DNA of 14,408 nt. Source: Baffinella frigidus (Eukaryota; Cryptophyceae; Cryptomonadales; Baffinellaceae). Position numbers and translations under genes: made by a program. The stretch is from contig MU646356.1 of assembly GCA_026770585.1 (NCBI GenBank), positions 626,124 through 640,531 on the forward strand, written 5' to 3'. The notes under the pieces were generated by a model. The model searched no databases. It was not told the origin of the DNA and worked only from the letters and a program-made list of their open reading frames with translations. Positions 7,901-13,353 of the stretch are shown piece by piece (the stretch's first letter is position 1; each line of letters begins with the position of its first letter).

Positions 7901-10635
7901 CAAGAATCTGGGGTGAACAAAACCCTCGTAGCCCATCGTGTAGTAACGTTCTCGTCGTCGACGAGCTCAAGTCTCACGGAAAAACTCGGGCGGGAATGCT
8001 GCACCTGCGTTGATTTGGTTTGGGGTTTGGGGTTTGTGGTTTGGGGTTTGGGGTTTGGGGTGTGGGGTGTCGGGTTAGGGGTTCAGTTTTTGGGGTTCAG
8101 GGTTCAGTTTTGGGGGGTCTAGAATCTAGGGTTTAGGGTCTAGTGTTTAGGGTTTAGGGTTTAAGGTTCAGGGTTTAGGGTTTGAGGTTTGGGGTTTAGG
8201 GCCAACGTCTAGGGTTCAGGGCCAACCAACCTAAGACCGGGTTGTGTCTAGAGTGGCGGCAAGGAGGAGGAACCTTGCAGGTAGGACTCTGCGGCGACGG
8301 AGCGTCAGGATCACTCATGATCACTGTGTACACCTCCTCCCCACCGGCAGACGGCGCAGCGACGTGCGGCGCGCGTGCCGTCTGTGAAAACTCATTTTCA
8401 ATGTCGGTGGGCGTACACACCCTTGACAAATACATGATATGGTGCGCAGCTGGAACAGTACTGATCAGCGATGTGCGGCGATGTTGCCGTCTGTGCTTGG
8501 GGGTGAGGTGTCAGGAATTCAGGTATCCCTTACGTGGCGAGTAGGCTCATACGCCCTACGGCAGGGTCCTAGGACCTGCCTAGGGCTTCCACGGGCGATT
8601 ATTCGCCCGTTAATCACTGAAGGGATAGGGTTCCACGCATCGCTCTATCTCCGCCCTCATCATCCTGCTGGATGAATGCTTCCCTAAACCCTAAACCCTA
8701 AACCCTAAACCCTAAACGCCAAGTCCCTGGTCCGCACAGACACCTGTGCGCACCAGGAACAGCACTCATCAGCTCAGCATCAAAGGCTCCGTGCCCCCCG
8801 CCTCGACCAGCATCCCCAGCGCCCCCACTCGCCCGTTCTGAGAAGCACAGTACGCACACGGCGGGCCCGTTTCTTGAGGATCATACACCTTTTTATCGCT
8901 CAACTCAAGGCTCAAGGGTCTACCTAGGACCTGTATCGAGAGTAATAAAGAAGACTGGCCGTCCGTATCCATCATGTTTTAATCAACCTCCTGAAAACTG
9001 GGTAGTTAGGCCTACGGTATTGCCTATGGTAGGCCGTAGGGCCTCTAGAACCTAATGTTTCATATGACCCCCCTAGGCCCCTACCTCCTACCGTAGGCAA
9101 TACCGTAGGCTGAACTGGCCGGTTTTCAGGACGTTGCCCTATGAGTTTGCGGCGTGGACCGGTGCTTGGCTGCCGGGGTGGTGTTGCCTTTCTTTTTCGA
9201 GCAGACGCGCGAGGGTTCAGGATTTGGGGTTTGGGGTTTAGGGTTCAGGGTTTAGGGTTTATGGTTTAGGGTTCAGGGTTTAGGGTTCAGGGTTAAGGTT
9301 TTAGGCGTTTAGCAGCAGCGTGTGGCGACACACGCACGGGCAGGGCTGGTGCAAAGGTTTGAGTTTCAGGTTTTAGGATTAGGGTTTAGGGTTCAGGGTT
9401 CAGGGGATGGGGTTTGGGGTTCAGGGTGTAGGGTTTAGGGTTTAGGGTTTAGGGTTTAGGGTGTAGGGCTCAGGATTTAGGGTTCGGAGTTTAGGCTTTA
9501 GGGTTTAGAGCTCAGGGTTTAGAGGGTTGGTTTTAGGGTGTAGGGTCTGGGGTTTTAGGGTTTAGGGTTTAGGGTGTAGGGGTTAGGGTTTAGGGTTTTG
9601 GGTTTAGAGTGCAGGGCTTAGGGTTCAGGGTCCAGGGGTTCGGGTGTGTTGCTCACTAAACCCTGAACCGTTTAGGGTAAGGGTGAGGGGTTAGGTTTTT
9701 AGTTTATGGTTTATGGTTTACGGTTCAGGGTGCAACGTTCATGGTTAATGGTTTAGTGTTGAGGGTTGAGGGTTCAGGGTTTACGGCTCAGGGTCTAGGG
9801 TTTAGTGTTCAGGGTTTAGTGTTGAGGGTTTAGTGTTGAGGGTTGAGGGTTGAGGGTTTAGAGTTTAGGGTTTAGGTTTAGGGTTTAGGGTTTAGGGTTT
9901 ATGGTTTAGGGTTTATGGTTTGTTTATAAAGGTTTATGGTTTATACTTCATGGTTTATACTTCATGGTTTATGGTTTATGGTTCATGGTTTATACTTCAT
10001 GGTTTATAGTTTATTGTTTATGGTCTATGGTTTATTGTTCATGGTTTATGGTACATGGTTTATGGTATATGGCTTATGGTTTATGGTTTATAGTTTATAG
10101 TTGATAGTTTATTTTATGGTCTATGGTTTATGGTTTATGGTTTATGGTTCAGGGTTTAGGGTTTAGAGTTCAGGGTTTGGGTACATTGCGACCAAACAGT
10201 CAAACCAACACCTCTTGTTTGAATTATCTCTCCATTTTTCACTCTCTTCACGGCAGCCGCTGTGACGCTCGAGCCCGAACGCGGACTTAGGGTGGAAAGG
10301 ATTAGTGAGGGGGAGCAGAGTTCGTTTAACAAGGGGGGGGGAACCTCAGCCTTGGTCATCTCTTGCCCATCGACGACCACGCCGCCGTAGGTTACCTGGC
10401 GATCGAGGCGGGGCATAGGTTCAGGCGCGATAGCGCCGATAGTAGGATGCATCCTGACTTGATCATTTCTAAAATGACAAAAAACAGCGGTGCTTGCTGG
10501 ACCAGGACACTCCAACCGGGACTGAGCGACAGCGCCTCAATTTCAGGCCACCTGGAAGTCGTCTGCGGCCACTATCGCCAGCCCTCCGAGGAGAAGGAGG
10601 AGGCAAAGGAGGGCATTTCGCGATCGTCTCGCCAT
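4821..10635 (-). CDS. Six-exon secreted PEBP-family protein gene (spliced)
   Basis: Minus-strand gene assembled by eye from six exons: 10635-10552, 10468-10345, 8381-8274, 7517-7455, 6136-6033 and 4902-4821. The product is about 188 residues, the usual size for a PEBP. It opens with a signal peptide and carries the family's anion-pocket signatures: DPDAP near residue 93, HW near 110 and GTHRY near 138, followed by a normal C-terminus and a TAG stop. Family knowledge: PEBPs bind phospholipid head groups or kinases and act as signalling regulators; the signal peptide suggests entry into the secretory pathway. Joins 2/3, 3/4 and 4/5 are phase 0 and 5/6 is phase 2, all GT-AG. The 1/2 join is unresolved: exon 1 ends in phase 0, while the best exon 2 acceptor needs two bases from upstream. 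Intron lengths are about 83, 1963, 756, 1318 and 1130 bases. Family assignment is confident; exact 5' structure is not. Confidence 0.85.
5060..5300. mobile_element. Family 1 elements, abutting inverted pair
   Basis: The left end reads ATCCCTTGAGTGGCGAGTAG and the right end is its complement, CTACTCGCCACTTAAGGGAT. Each arm continues GGCCCATACGCCCTACCGTA[GG]. An internal duplication of the CCCTACCGTAGGGCCCTAGG segment (5090-5147) is present. A CACTTGAGGGGTAT inner end near 5190 suggests two 100-140 base units head to head. It lies in PEBP intron 5. Confidence 0.8.
5487..5645. mobile_element. Family 3 element, right end lost
   Basis: Starts TACAGGGGTACCTCGGCTAA and contains GGTCGGTCGGTCGGTGTTTT plus an internal imperfect stem (GTACCAGAGGGTTGACTA ... 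GGTCACATCTCTGGTGC). It is the inverted counterpart of 6429-6620 but stops after CCGTTTTCTTAAG, where a family 2 element follows. PEBP intron 5. Confidence 0.8.
5668..5788. mobile_element. Family 2 MITE-like element, complete
   Basis: The left end TACAGGGGTACCTCGTTCAT and AAGAAACC is matched by GTTTCTTATGAGAAAGGTAC and TCCAGTA on the right. The body has CCCCCC, CCTAGGGCCCTATGG and GGGGGG words, as in the copy at 1420. Outer TA dinucleotides fit a TA target. It lies in PEBP intron 5, directly beyond the broken end of the family 3 element. Confidence 0.8.
5804..6036. repeat. Family 4 inverted repeat plus a tandem half-copy
   Basis: GGGAAAACCTATTTTCTTTC, then AGATCTGGCAACGAAAGTTGCT, at 5804-5845 is complementary to the end of the unit at about 5885-5928, with a roughly 35-base loop. 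The loop and right arm (5847-5945) are then repeated at 5949-6036 (CACAATTCGTTCTCACTAGT ... GGGTTCCCCGGATCAGGGCGACACCG) with a deletion. The last bases of the second copy overlap the exon 5 donor region. Confidence 0.8.
6033..6136 (-). CDS. PEBP gene exon 5: GxHR motif
   Basis: After an acceptor CCTGTCCAG (ending 6137) the exon encodes VPYNGPTPPQGTHRY, IVTLYKQHTDMGRVQ and APAER (last codon split), ending GAACG before the donor GTGTCG at 6032. PYxGPTPPxGTHRY-[IV]-x-x-L-[YF]-KQ is PEBP conserved region 2; the HR pair lines the ligand site. The two leftover bases (phase 2) combine with one base of exon 6 to give Arg. A repeat unit of the AT-rich element at 5804-6036 reaches into the last bases of this exon. 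Inverted copies of a 'family 3' element lie in the introns on both sides. Confidence 0.9.
6216..6338. mobile_element. Family 5 element, diverged
   Basis: GGCTAGTCAAACCTACGGCA then TTCACTACGGTAGG at the left is answered by CCTACCTTAGTCAATACCGT and AGCCTTAACCCC at the right. CCTAGG and CATAGGGCTCC words in the middle match the copies at 7643 and 8987. It lies in PEBP intron 4. Confidence 0.65.
6429..6620. mobile_element. Family 3 element, complete
   Basis: A 192-base element from TACAGGGATACCTCGTGTAC to its inverted end, AGCCGAGGTACCCCTGTA. Internally it holds an imperfect palindrome of about 48 bases (6505-6553: GTACCAGAGAGTTGACTAAA ... TCAGTCAACCCTCTGGTATC). Orientation is opposite to 5487-5645. 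Non-coding; PEBP intron 4. Confidence 0.85.
6621..6939. other. Intron sequence; 21-base tandem at 6837
   Basis: No exon seen. Two 21-base units starting CTCAAGAGGAAA and ending TCCAGTA lie at 6837-6857 and 6858-6878. A run of ten C lies near 6697. Confidence 0.6.
6957..7063. repeat. Intronic repeat X, copy of 7340-7446
   Basis: A 107-base block matching 7340-7446 in direct orientation with only a handful of mismatches. Its edges include an inverted pair, ACGCCAGAGG near 6940 and CCTCTGGCGT near 7052-7061, so this copy may be a short inverted-repeat element of about 120 bases. It lies in PEBP intron 4. Confidence 0.8.
7181..7200. repeat. 20-bp perfect palindrome
   Basis: TCCCCCGGATATCCGGGGGA is perfectly self-complementary. 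It lies in PEBP intron 4. No element boundary or function is evident. Confidence 0.9.
7301..7347 (-). pseudogene. Partial duplicate of PEBP exon 4
   Basis: A second copy of the 3' part of exon 4 lies in the intron just downstream. It encodes MTNAKGKHLTGGSSL and keeps the GT donor (GTACCA at 7300). Over 45 bases it differs at about 8 positions, and several are silent (GCC/GCG, AAA/AAG, ACG/ACC, GGC/GGT), so the copy either evolved as coding sequence or is old. The AWVHW start is gone: the copy begins at a cryptic GACAG acceptor in phase with two extra bases. Splicing it after exon 3 or exon 4 gives TCA-TGA, an immediate stop. It is best read as a dead exon, or as a poison exon if included. Confidence 0.75.
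7340..7446. repeat. Intronic repeat Y between exon 4 and its duplicate
   Basis: Direct copy of 6957-7063, about 96-98% identical by eye. It sits exactly between PEBP exon 4 (7455-7517) and the partial exon copy (7301-7347), so exon fragment and repeat alternate as exon', Y, exon. The left inverted end found in copy X is missing here, replaced by exon-derived sequence. Confidence 0.8.
7455..7517 (-). CDS. PEBP gene exon 4: HW strand
   Basis: Twenty-one codons between an acceptor CGTCGCAG (ending at 7518) and a donor GTACCG (7454). The peptide is AWVHWILINAKGKHLTGGSAL. HW-I-[LV]-[VI]-N is the PEBP segment that follows the DPDAP loop; its histidine is a pocket residue. The exon is too short to stand out as an ORF and was found by looking for the motif missing between exons 3 and 5. 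It joins exon 5 as GGSAL-VPYNGPTPP, in phase 0. Confidence 0.88.
7643..7797. mobile_element. Family 5 inverted-repeat element
   Basis: The left arm CAAAATGGGGTAGTTTGGCC, TACGGTATTGACCACGGTAG pairs with the right arm GTCAACACCGTAGGCATAAC, TACCCCATTTTCAG. A CCTAGG/GGGGGG core separates the arms. Non-coding; PEBP intron 3. Confidence 0.85.
8013..8226. repeat. Degenerate GGGTTTG/GGGTTTA heptamers
   Basis: About 30 heptamer-like units, GGTTTGG early and GGTTTAG, GGTTCAG later, G-rich on the plus strand. They lie in PEBP intron 3 within about 50 bases of the exon 3 donor at 8273. Confidence 0.95.
8274..8381 (-). CDS. PEBP gene exon 3: DPDAP core
   Basis: Thirty-six whole codons follow the acceptor TTTTCACAG (ending at 8382) and end in AAG before the donor GTTCCT at 8273. 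The protein reads TARAPHVAAPSAGGEEV then YTVIMSDPDAPSPQSPTCK. YT-[LV]-[IV]-M-x-DPDAPSP is PEBP conserved region 1, whose aspartates line the ligand pocket. Phase 0 at both ends fits exons 2 and 4 exactly, giving EMTKAE-TARAPHV and PTCK-AWVHW. Confidence 0.9.
8524..8627. mobile_element. Family 1 element, single compact copy
   Basis: A 104-base unit from TATCCCTTACGTGGCGAGTA to TCACTGAAGGGATA, showing that the single unit has its own short terminal inverted repeat. A hairpin ACGGGCGA-TTAT-TCGCCCGT lies at 8591-8610. This copy helps interpret the paired units at 411-745 and 5060-5300. PEBP intron 2. Confidence 0.8.
8683..8718. repeat. CCCTAAA telomere-type repeat, five units
   Basis: Five perfect CCCTAAA heptamers in a row, C-rich on the plus strand, opposite in strand to the long G-rich arrays at 8013 and 9214. 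Interstitial, in PEBP intron 2. Confidence 0.95.
8987..9133. mobile_element. Family 5 inverted-repeat element
   Basis: The left arm CCTCCTGAAAACTGGGTAGT, TAGGCCTACGGTATTGCCTA is complementary to the right arm GCAATACCGTAGGCTGAACT, GGCCGGTTTTCAGGACG. The arms are about 60 bases. Non-coding; PEBP intron 2. Confidence 0.85.
9214..10182. repeat. Long degenerate TTTAGGG-type array
   Basis: Nearly 1 kb of heptamer variants on the plus strand, almost uninterrupted apart from about 60 bases near 9305-9368. TTTAGGG and TTCAGGG dominate to about 9910; TTTATGG and TTCATGG variants dominate from 9900 to 10145, then TTTAGGG returns. This zoning suggests successive local expansions of different variants. 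It lies wholly in PEBP intron 2. Confidence 0.97.
10183..10344. other. Intron 2 proximal sequence
   Basis: No exon or element recognised. An eight-to-nine base G run near 10333 sits beside the exon 2 donor (C-rich on the transcribed minus strand). Confidence 0.4.
10345..10468 (-). CDS. PEBP gene exon 2: N-terminal beta region
   Basis: On the minus strand a pyrimidine-rich TTTTTGTCATTTTAG acceptor ends at 10469. The exon then encodes NDQVRMHPTIGAIAP, EPMPRLDRQ, VTYGGVVVDGQ and EMTKAE, ending in GAG with the donor GT at 10344-10343. The run P-x-L...V-T-Y-G-G...V-x-x-G-x-x-[LM]-T-x-x-E is the standard N-terminal PEBP pattern that comes just before the T-x-x-x-P-x-V stretch found in exon 3. The exon has 41 complete codons plus one leading base. 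Codons mostly end in C or G. A shorter version starting at the ATG at 10452 is possible. Confidence 0.8.
10552..10635 (-). CDS. PEBP gene exon 1: signal peptide
   Basis: The ATG at 10635-10633 has A at -3 and G at +4. It starts 28 codons: a basic n-region (MARRSR), a hydrophobic core rich in leucine (ALLCLLLLLGGLAIV), then AA followed by DDFQ, a good signal-peptidase site after VAA. The exon ends CAG with the donor GT at 10551-10550; reading on would meet TGA two codons later, which favours splicing. Function as a signal peptide is inferred from composition. It lies just upstream of PEBP exon 2 on the same strand. The phase does not match the strong acceptor at 10469. Other acceptors are a CAG ending near 10521 (in phase, but the intron would be only about 30 bases) or an unseen mini-exon. 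Confidence 0.6.
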
Positions 10636-10740
10636 TTTTCGAAGTTGACTTTCGCCAAAAGTCAATTTCACCACGGCCTTTCGCGGGCTGGGCTGGGACG
10701 TGAACTCGGGGGCGTTGAGCGCAGCTCCCTCGACACACGA
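10636..10740. promoter_or_regulatory. Putative bidirectional promoter interval
   Basis: A GC-rich 105-base gap between the PEBP signal-peptide ATG (minus) and the membrane-protein ATG (plus), with GCGGGCTGGGCTGGGACG. No TATA-like box was identified. The call rests only on head-to-head placement. Confidence 0.3.
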
Positions 10741-10854
10741 ATGGCGGACAGGGAAAGGGATGAAGGCGGGGGAGGAGGGTTGTCGATTGCGCTGTACGTT
10801 GTGATGCTCGGCGTCTTGATTTCCGGGGCATTTCTCGGCGTCGTGCTCGTCTCA
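10741..10854 (+). CDS. Candidate first exon of a one-pass membrane protein
   Basis: The ATG at 10741 opens MADRERDEGGGGG, then a 25-residue hydrophobic stretch, LSIALYVVMLGVLIS and GAFLGVVLVS, which would span a membrane once. A donor-like C/GTAACG follows at about 10854-10855. Codons favour C or G. The frame stays open to 10993 but loses protein-like character after the donor, so splicing is likely. The downstream exon is not identified; possible acceptors are TTTTCTGCAG near 10965 and CCTTCCCTAG near 10996. Its ATG is 105 bases from the PEBP ATG on the opposite strand, so the two may share a promoter region. Topology and family are unknown. Confidence 0.45.
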
Positions 10855-10996
10855 CGTAACGAAAACCCTCTCCACCGCCCACGCACACCGAGGCAGTGGC
10901 TTTGTCCAGCAACGCAGCTGGTTGGCTTCTCCTCAGGATCAGGGTACATCGGCGCTTTTCTGCAGGCAGCGAGCATACACTCCCTCCTTCCCTAGC

Positions 10997-11500
10997 AGCT
11001 TGAATGGCGCCCCCGGAGCACGCAGTCCAGCACTCGCGACGCCCGCCTGTCCGGCACCATGCGAGACGCTAGGCGAGCTGATCCTGCGGCGTGTGTGCAG
11101 ACTACACCCACACGACCGTCCCGGCAAAATGCTCGCCGCTGAAGGACCCGATGCTGGAGCATCTCCCTTGCCAGCCCTGCGATCCCAAGGTGTTGCCCTA
11201 ATAAACCCTCAACCCTCAACCCCCCCCAAAGGCGGAATTGAGGGATGAGCCATGATGGGAACCACGCGGGGATGATCCGCACCTCCTGATCCCAGTGCTG
11301 ACCTGTAAGGGTGGCCGCCTTAATCCCGGCGTCAAACCGAATTCCACCATCCACCCTACCGTATTGCATGCGGTAGCACCCTACGGAATGCCGTGTTTGG
11401 TTAACGCTGGAATTAGGGCGCCCCCCTACACCTGAACAGGTCCTGACGCGGGTTGTGCGGGGCAACATGATCACGGGCTGCTAGAGCCCTCGCGTCTCGG
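10997..11500. other. GC-rich stretch, exon possible but unproven
   Basis: After CCTTCCCTAG at 10996 several plus-strand frames are open, for example one reading TLGELILRRVCRLHPHDRP before a CAAG/GTGTTG donor-like site near 11190. I cannot choose between frames. A short CCCTCAA patch lies at 11205-11222. An imperfect inverted repeat (GAATTCCACC near 11339, GCTGGAATT near 11408) surrounds ACCGTATTGCATGCGGT. Confidence 0.3.
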
Positions 11501-11521
11501 CCTACCTCCCCCCCTGGCTCC

Positions 11522-11816
11522 ACACCGCGGTCGCGTCTGTCAACTTATTAAACCTCGCCCCCCCCCCATGACGGTCCACCAACCCTGACGGGAGGAGCAA
11601 ATCGTCGATTTCAAGATCTCTGATTGACCCGGCCAGCCAGTCGAATTCGACTGGCTGGCCGAAGGAAATGGCTCCAAAAAACTCACCGATTTGCTCCGAC
11701 CGTGAGGGTTGGTGGGTCCTGACGCGGCTTCTGCGGGACAGGAAGAGGATGCGGACCACCCGTGCATACCGCGGTCGTGTCGGCCAACGTACTAAACCTC
11801 GCCTTTCCCCCCCAGG
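11522..11816. repeat. Direct repeat flanking the hairpin element
   Basis: ACCGCGGTCGCGTCTGTCAACTTATTAAACCTCGCC (from 11522) recurs with changes at 11768 (ACCGCGGTCGTGTCGGCC then AACGTACTAAACCTCGCC), each followed by a C run. The two copies bracket the 11569-11724 hairpin. Confidence 0.7.
11569..11724. mobile_element. Hairpin element with nested 30-bp palindrome
   Basis: The outer arms (ATGACGGTCCACCAACCCTG ... GGAGCAAATCG at 11569-11604 and its approximate complement CGATTTGCTCC ... GGTTGGTGGGTCCTGAC at 11687-11724) match imperfectly over about 35 bases. Inside, 11631-11660 is a perfect 30-base palindrome centred on TCGAATTCGA with GGCCAGCCAG arms. Non-coding. It may be a foldback element. 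Confidence 0.75.
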
Positions 11817-11919
11817 AGGACAACGGAGACCACCCGTGCCATGACGGTGGGAATGCGGCCATCGGGGAGGGGGAGTCAGTGCGCTGCGCGTATGGCTCGG
11901 TCGACACGTGGCGCGCAAA

Positions 11920-12036
11920 GATTCTAGTCGAGGTGCGTTCATCCACAGATAATGCGTTTGCGACGCAGTTGCGTTCAGCCACAGATTTTTTACTCCTCCC
12001 TTCAGGGCGCAACGGTTCTAGTCGAGGTGCGTTTGA
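11920..12036. repeat. Short direct repeats, about 95-base spacing
   Basis: TTCTAGTCGAGGTGCGTTCA (near 11922) recurs as TTCTAGTCGAGGTGCGTTTG (near 12017), each leading into ATCCAC; an intermediate GCGTTCAGCCACAG lies at 11970. No gene is recognised in this stretch. Confidence 0.7.
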
Positions 12037-12119
12037 TCCACGAAACCTCTTCGCGATCAAGCTTGACGTGTACTCCAAGTCGTTGAGGCGATGGTTGTCG
12101 GAGTCAGGGAAGTGATTAG

Positions 12120-12455
12120 CGAGACTGTGCGTCGAAACGTTGATTGTTGTAGGCGAGGTGTGTGCAACTCCTCCGCAGAGTCAGGCACATGGCCGAGACT
12201 GTGTAAAAGAGTTGATGACTTACCGAGACTTACCGATTTCGTTGATTTCGTGTTTATTAAACAGGATTGTCGGTGTCAGCCCATGCCATCCCCAAGCTAG
12301 GACCGGGTCGGCCTTACTTCCCAAATAGAGCATTGGGCTCCGCCCGCTGTGGTTCAAGGGGCCAAGACTTACCAAGACTGTTTCACAAAAGGTTGATGTT
12401 CGGGGCTAGAAAGGGTTTCCAAGACTGTTTTACGAAAGGTTGAATGTCGGGGCCG
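12120..12455. repeat. Degenerate 'AGACTGT...GTTGATG' repeats split by an insertion
   Basis: Four related units: GAGACTGTGCGTCGAAACGT near 12120, CGAGACTGTGTAAAAGAGTTG near 12193, CAAGACTGTTTCACAAAAGG near 12373 and CAAGACTGTTTTACGAAAGG near 12420, each followed by TTGAT or TTGAA. Between units two and three sits the coding-like inverted repeat 12234-12363, which probably inserted into the array. Confidence 0.65.
12234..12363 (-). CDS. Coding-like repeat, copy 2, with GTAAGT donor
   Basis: The reverse complement matches 3711-3863. On the minus strand it reads MLYLGSKADPVLAW, GWHGLTPTILFN and KHEINEI, then G/GTAAGT, the strongest splice-donor consensus in the window, with a second GTAAGT ten bases on. 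Relative to copy 1, several codon changes are silent (AGT/AGC, GCC/GCT, CAT/CAC) and two spots change residues. This suggests an exon that was once, or still is, under coding constraint. The family is unrecognised and no upstream exon was found. Confidence 0.4.
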
Positions 12456-12493
12456 GCAAGGGTTGGCAGCGATTTGACTCTCCTGGCTGTGTG

Positions 12494-12614
12494 GGCCTCA
12501 TCCCTCAACTCTACACCCTACACCCTAAACCCCACACCCTAAACCCCACACCCTACACCCTGCACCCTGCACCCTACACCCTACACCCTAAACCCTACAC
12601 CCTAAACCATGAAC
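12494..12614. repeat. CCCTACA/CCCTAAA/CCCTGCA heptamer array
   Basis: About 16 heptamer units, C-rich on the plus strand, mostly ACACCCT and AAACCCT. Telomere-like but degenerate. Confidence 0.95.
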
Positions 12615-12708
12615 CCTGACAGGCGGCGGCGTATCGGAGCGGGTGGGGAAAGGCTGTTATCGTCCCTCGGGCGTGGGTCTATAACACGGGTACGCTTGCC
12701 GCCACACC

Positions 12709-12778
12709 ACTCTCTCTCCCTCTCTCTCTCTCTCTCTCTTTCTATCTATCTCGCTCTGTCTCTGTCGCTGTCTCTGTC

Positions 12779-12829
<51 letters not shown>

Positions 12830-12919
12830 GTATGTCTGTCTGTCTGTCTGTCTCTTTTTCTCTCTCTCTCTCTCTCTCGTCTCTCTCTCTCTCTCGATAT
12901 CTCTATCTCGTCTCTCTGC
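12709..12919. repeat. CT / CTGT / CTAT microsatellite
   Basis: About 210 bases of (CT)n, then (CTGT)n, then (CT)n, with CTAT and CTCG interruptions. The plus strand is almost pure pyrimidine except for G in the CTGT units. Low-complexity open frames across it are not genes. Confidence 0.98.
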
Positions 12920-13173
12920 GATGACCTTCCCCGACCCTTGCGGACTCGTATGTGCACATTCTTCACAGGGTGTGCACGGGCGAGCACAGACTTGGATAAT
13001 AACACACAGCCTTCCAGCATAGTCGCAGCCTTGAGGCTGACAAAAGTCATTTTACCCCCCCAATAATCATTTTTCCTCCTCATGTGGCCGATTTTTGAAG
13101 AGAATTATGAAGTGACCGCATTTCCAGATTTCGGTGCAGCGATTCCGCGTGTGACACGGTACTCTCGGGACAG

Positions 13174-13243
13174 GGGATCGCGACTGGCTGGAGCAGTATC
13201 TGCCAGAGTGCAAGTGGGCTGCGGAGCACTGCATCTGTCCGGG
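13174..13243 (+). CDS. Candidate internal exon, unknown Cys/Trp-rich protein
   Basis: After CTCGGGACAG the plus strand reads DRDWLEQYLPECKW and AAEHCICPG, ending at a donor-like GG/GTCAGT. GC3 is high and composition protein-like. Its 3' edge is repeated twice downstream. The family is unknown. Confidence 0.35.
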
Positions 13244-13353
13244 GTCAGTTCTGCACCCTCCACAAAGTCCTGCACCATTGAGATTGCTACGGAGCACTTC
13301 CTCTGTCTTTGAGATTTCTACGGAGCAGTTCCTCCGGGTTAGTCCTGCACCAT
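13218..13353. repeat. Triplicated 3' edge of the 13174 exon candidate
   Basis: The motif GCTGCGGAGCACTGCATCTG then TCCGGGGTCAGTTCTGCACC (13218) recurs diverged at 13286 (GCTACGGAGCACTTCCTCTG) and 13317 (TCTACGGAGCAGTTCCTCCG then GGTTAGTCCTGCACC). The copies take in the presumed donor site. Confidence 0.7.

Noticed and set aside
8769-8975. Minus-strand frame ending NGRVGALGMLVEAGG, faintly like an ankyrin helix
   Set aside because: Only one weak half-repeat, inside PEBP intron 2, with no second unit; an alternative role as an upstream PEBP exon was dropped once exon 2 was found at 10345-10468.
10469-10912. Minus-strand frame of 147 codons rich in Arg and Pro
   Set aside because: It is an out-of-frame shadow of the signal-peptide exon and of the plus-strand membrane exon.
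12609-13022. Plus-strand frame of 137 codons with Ser/Leu/Cys/Val runs
   Set aside because: It is created by the CT/CTGT microsatellite and has no protein character outside it.
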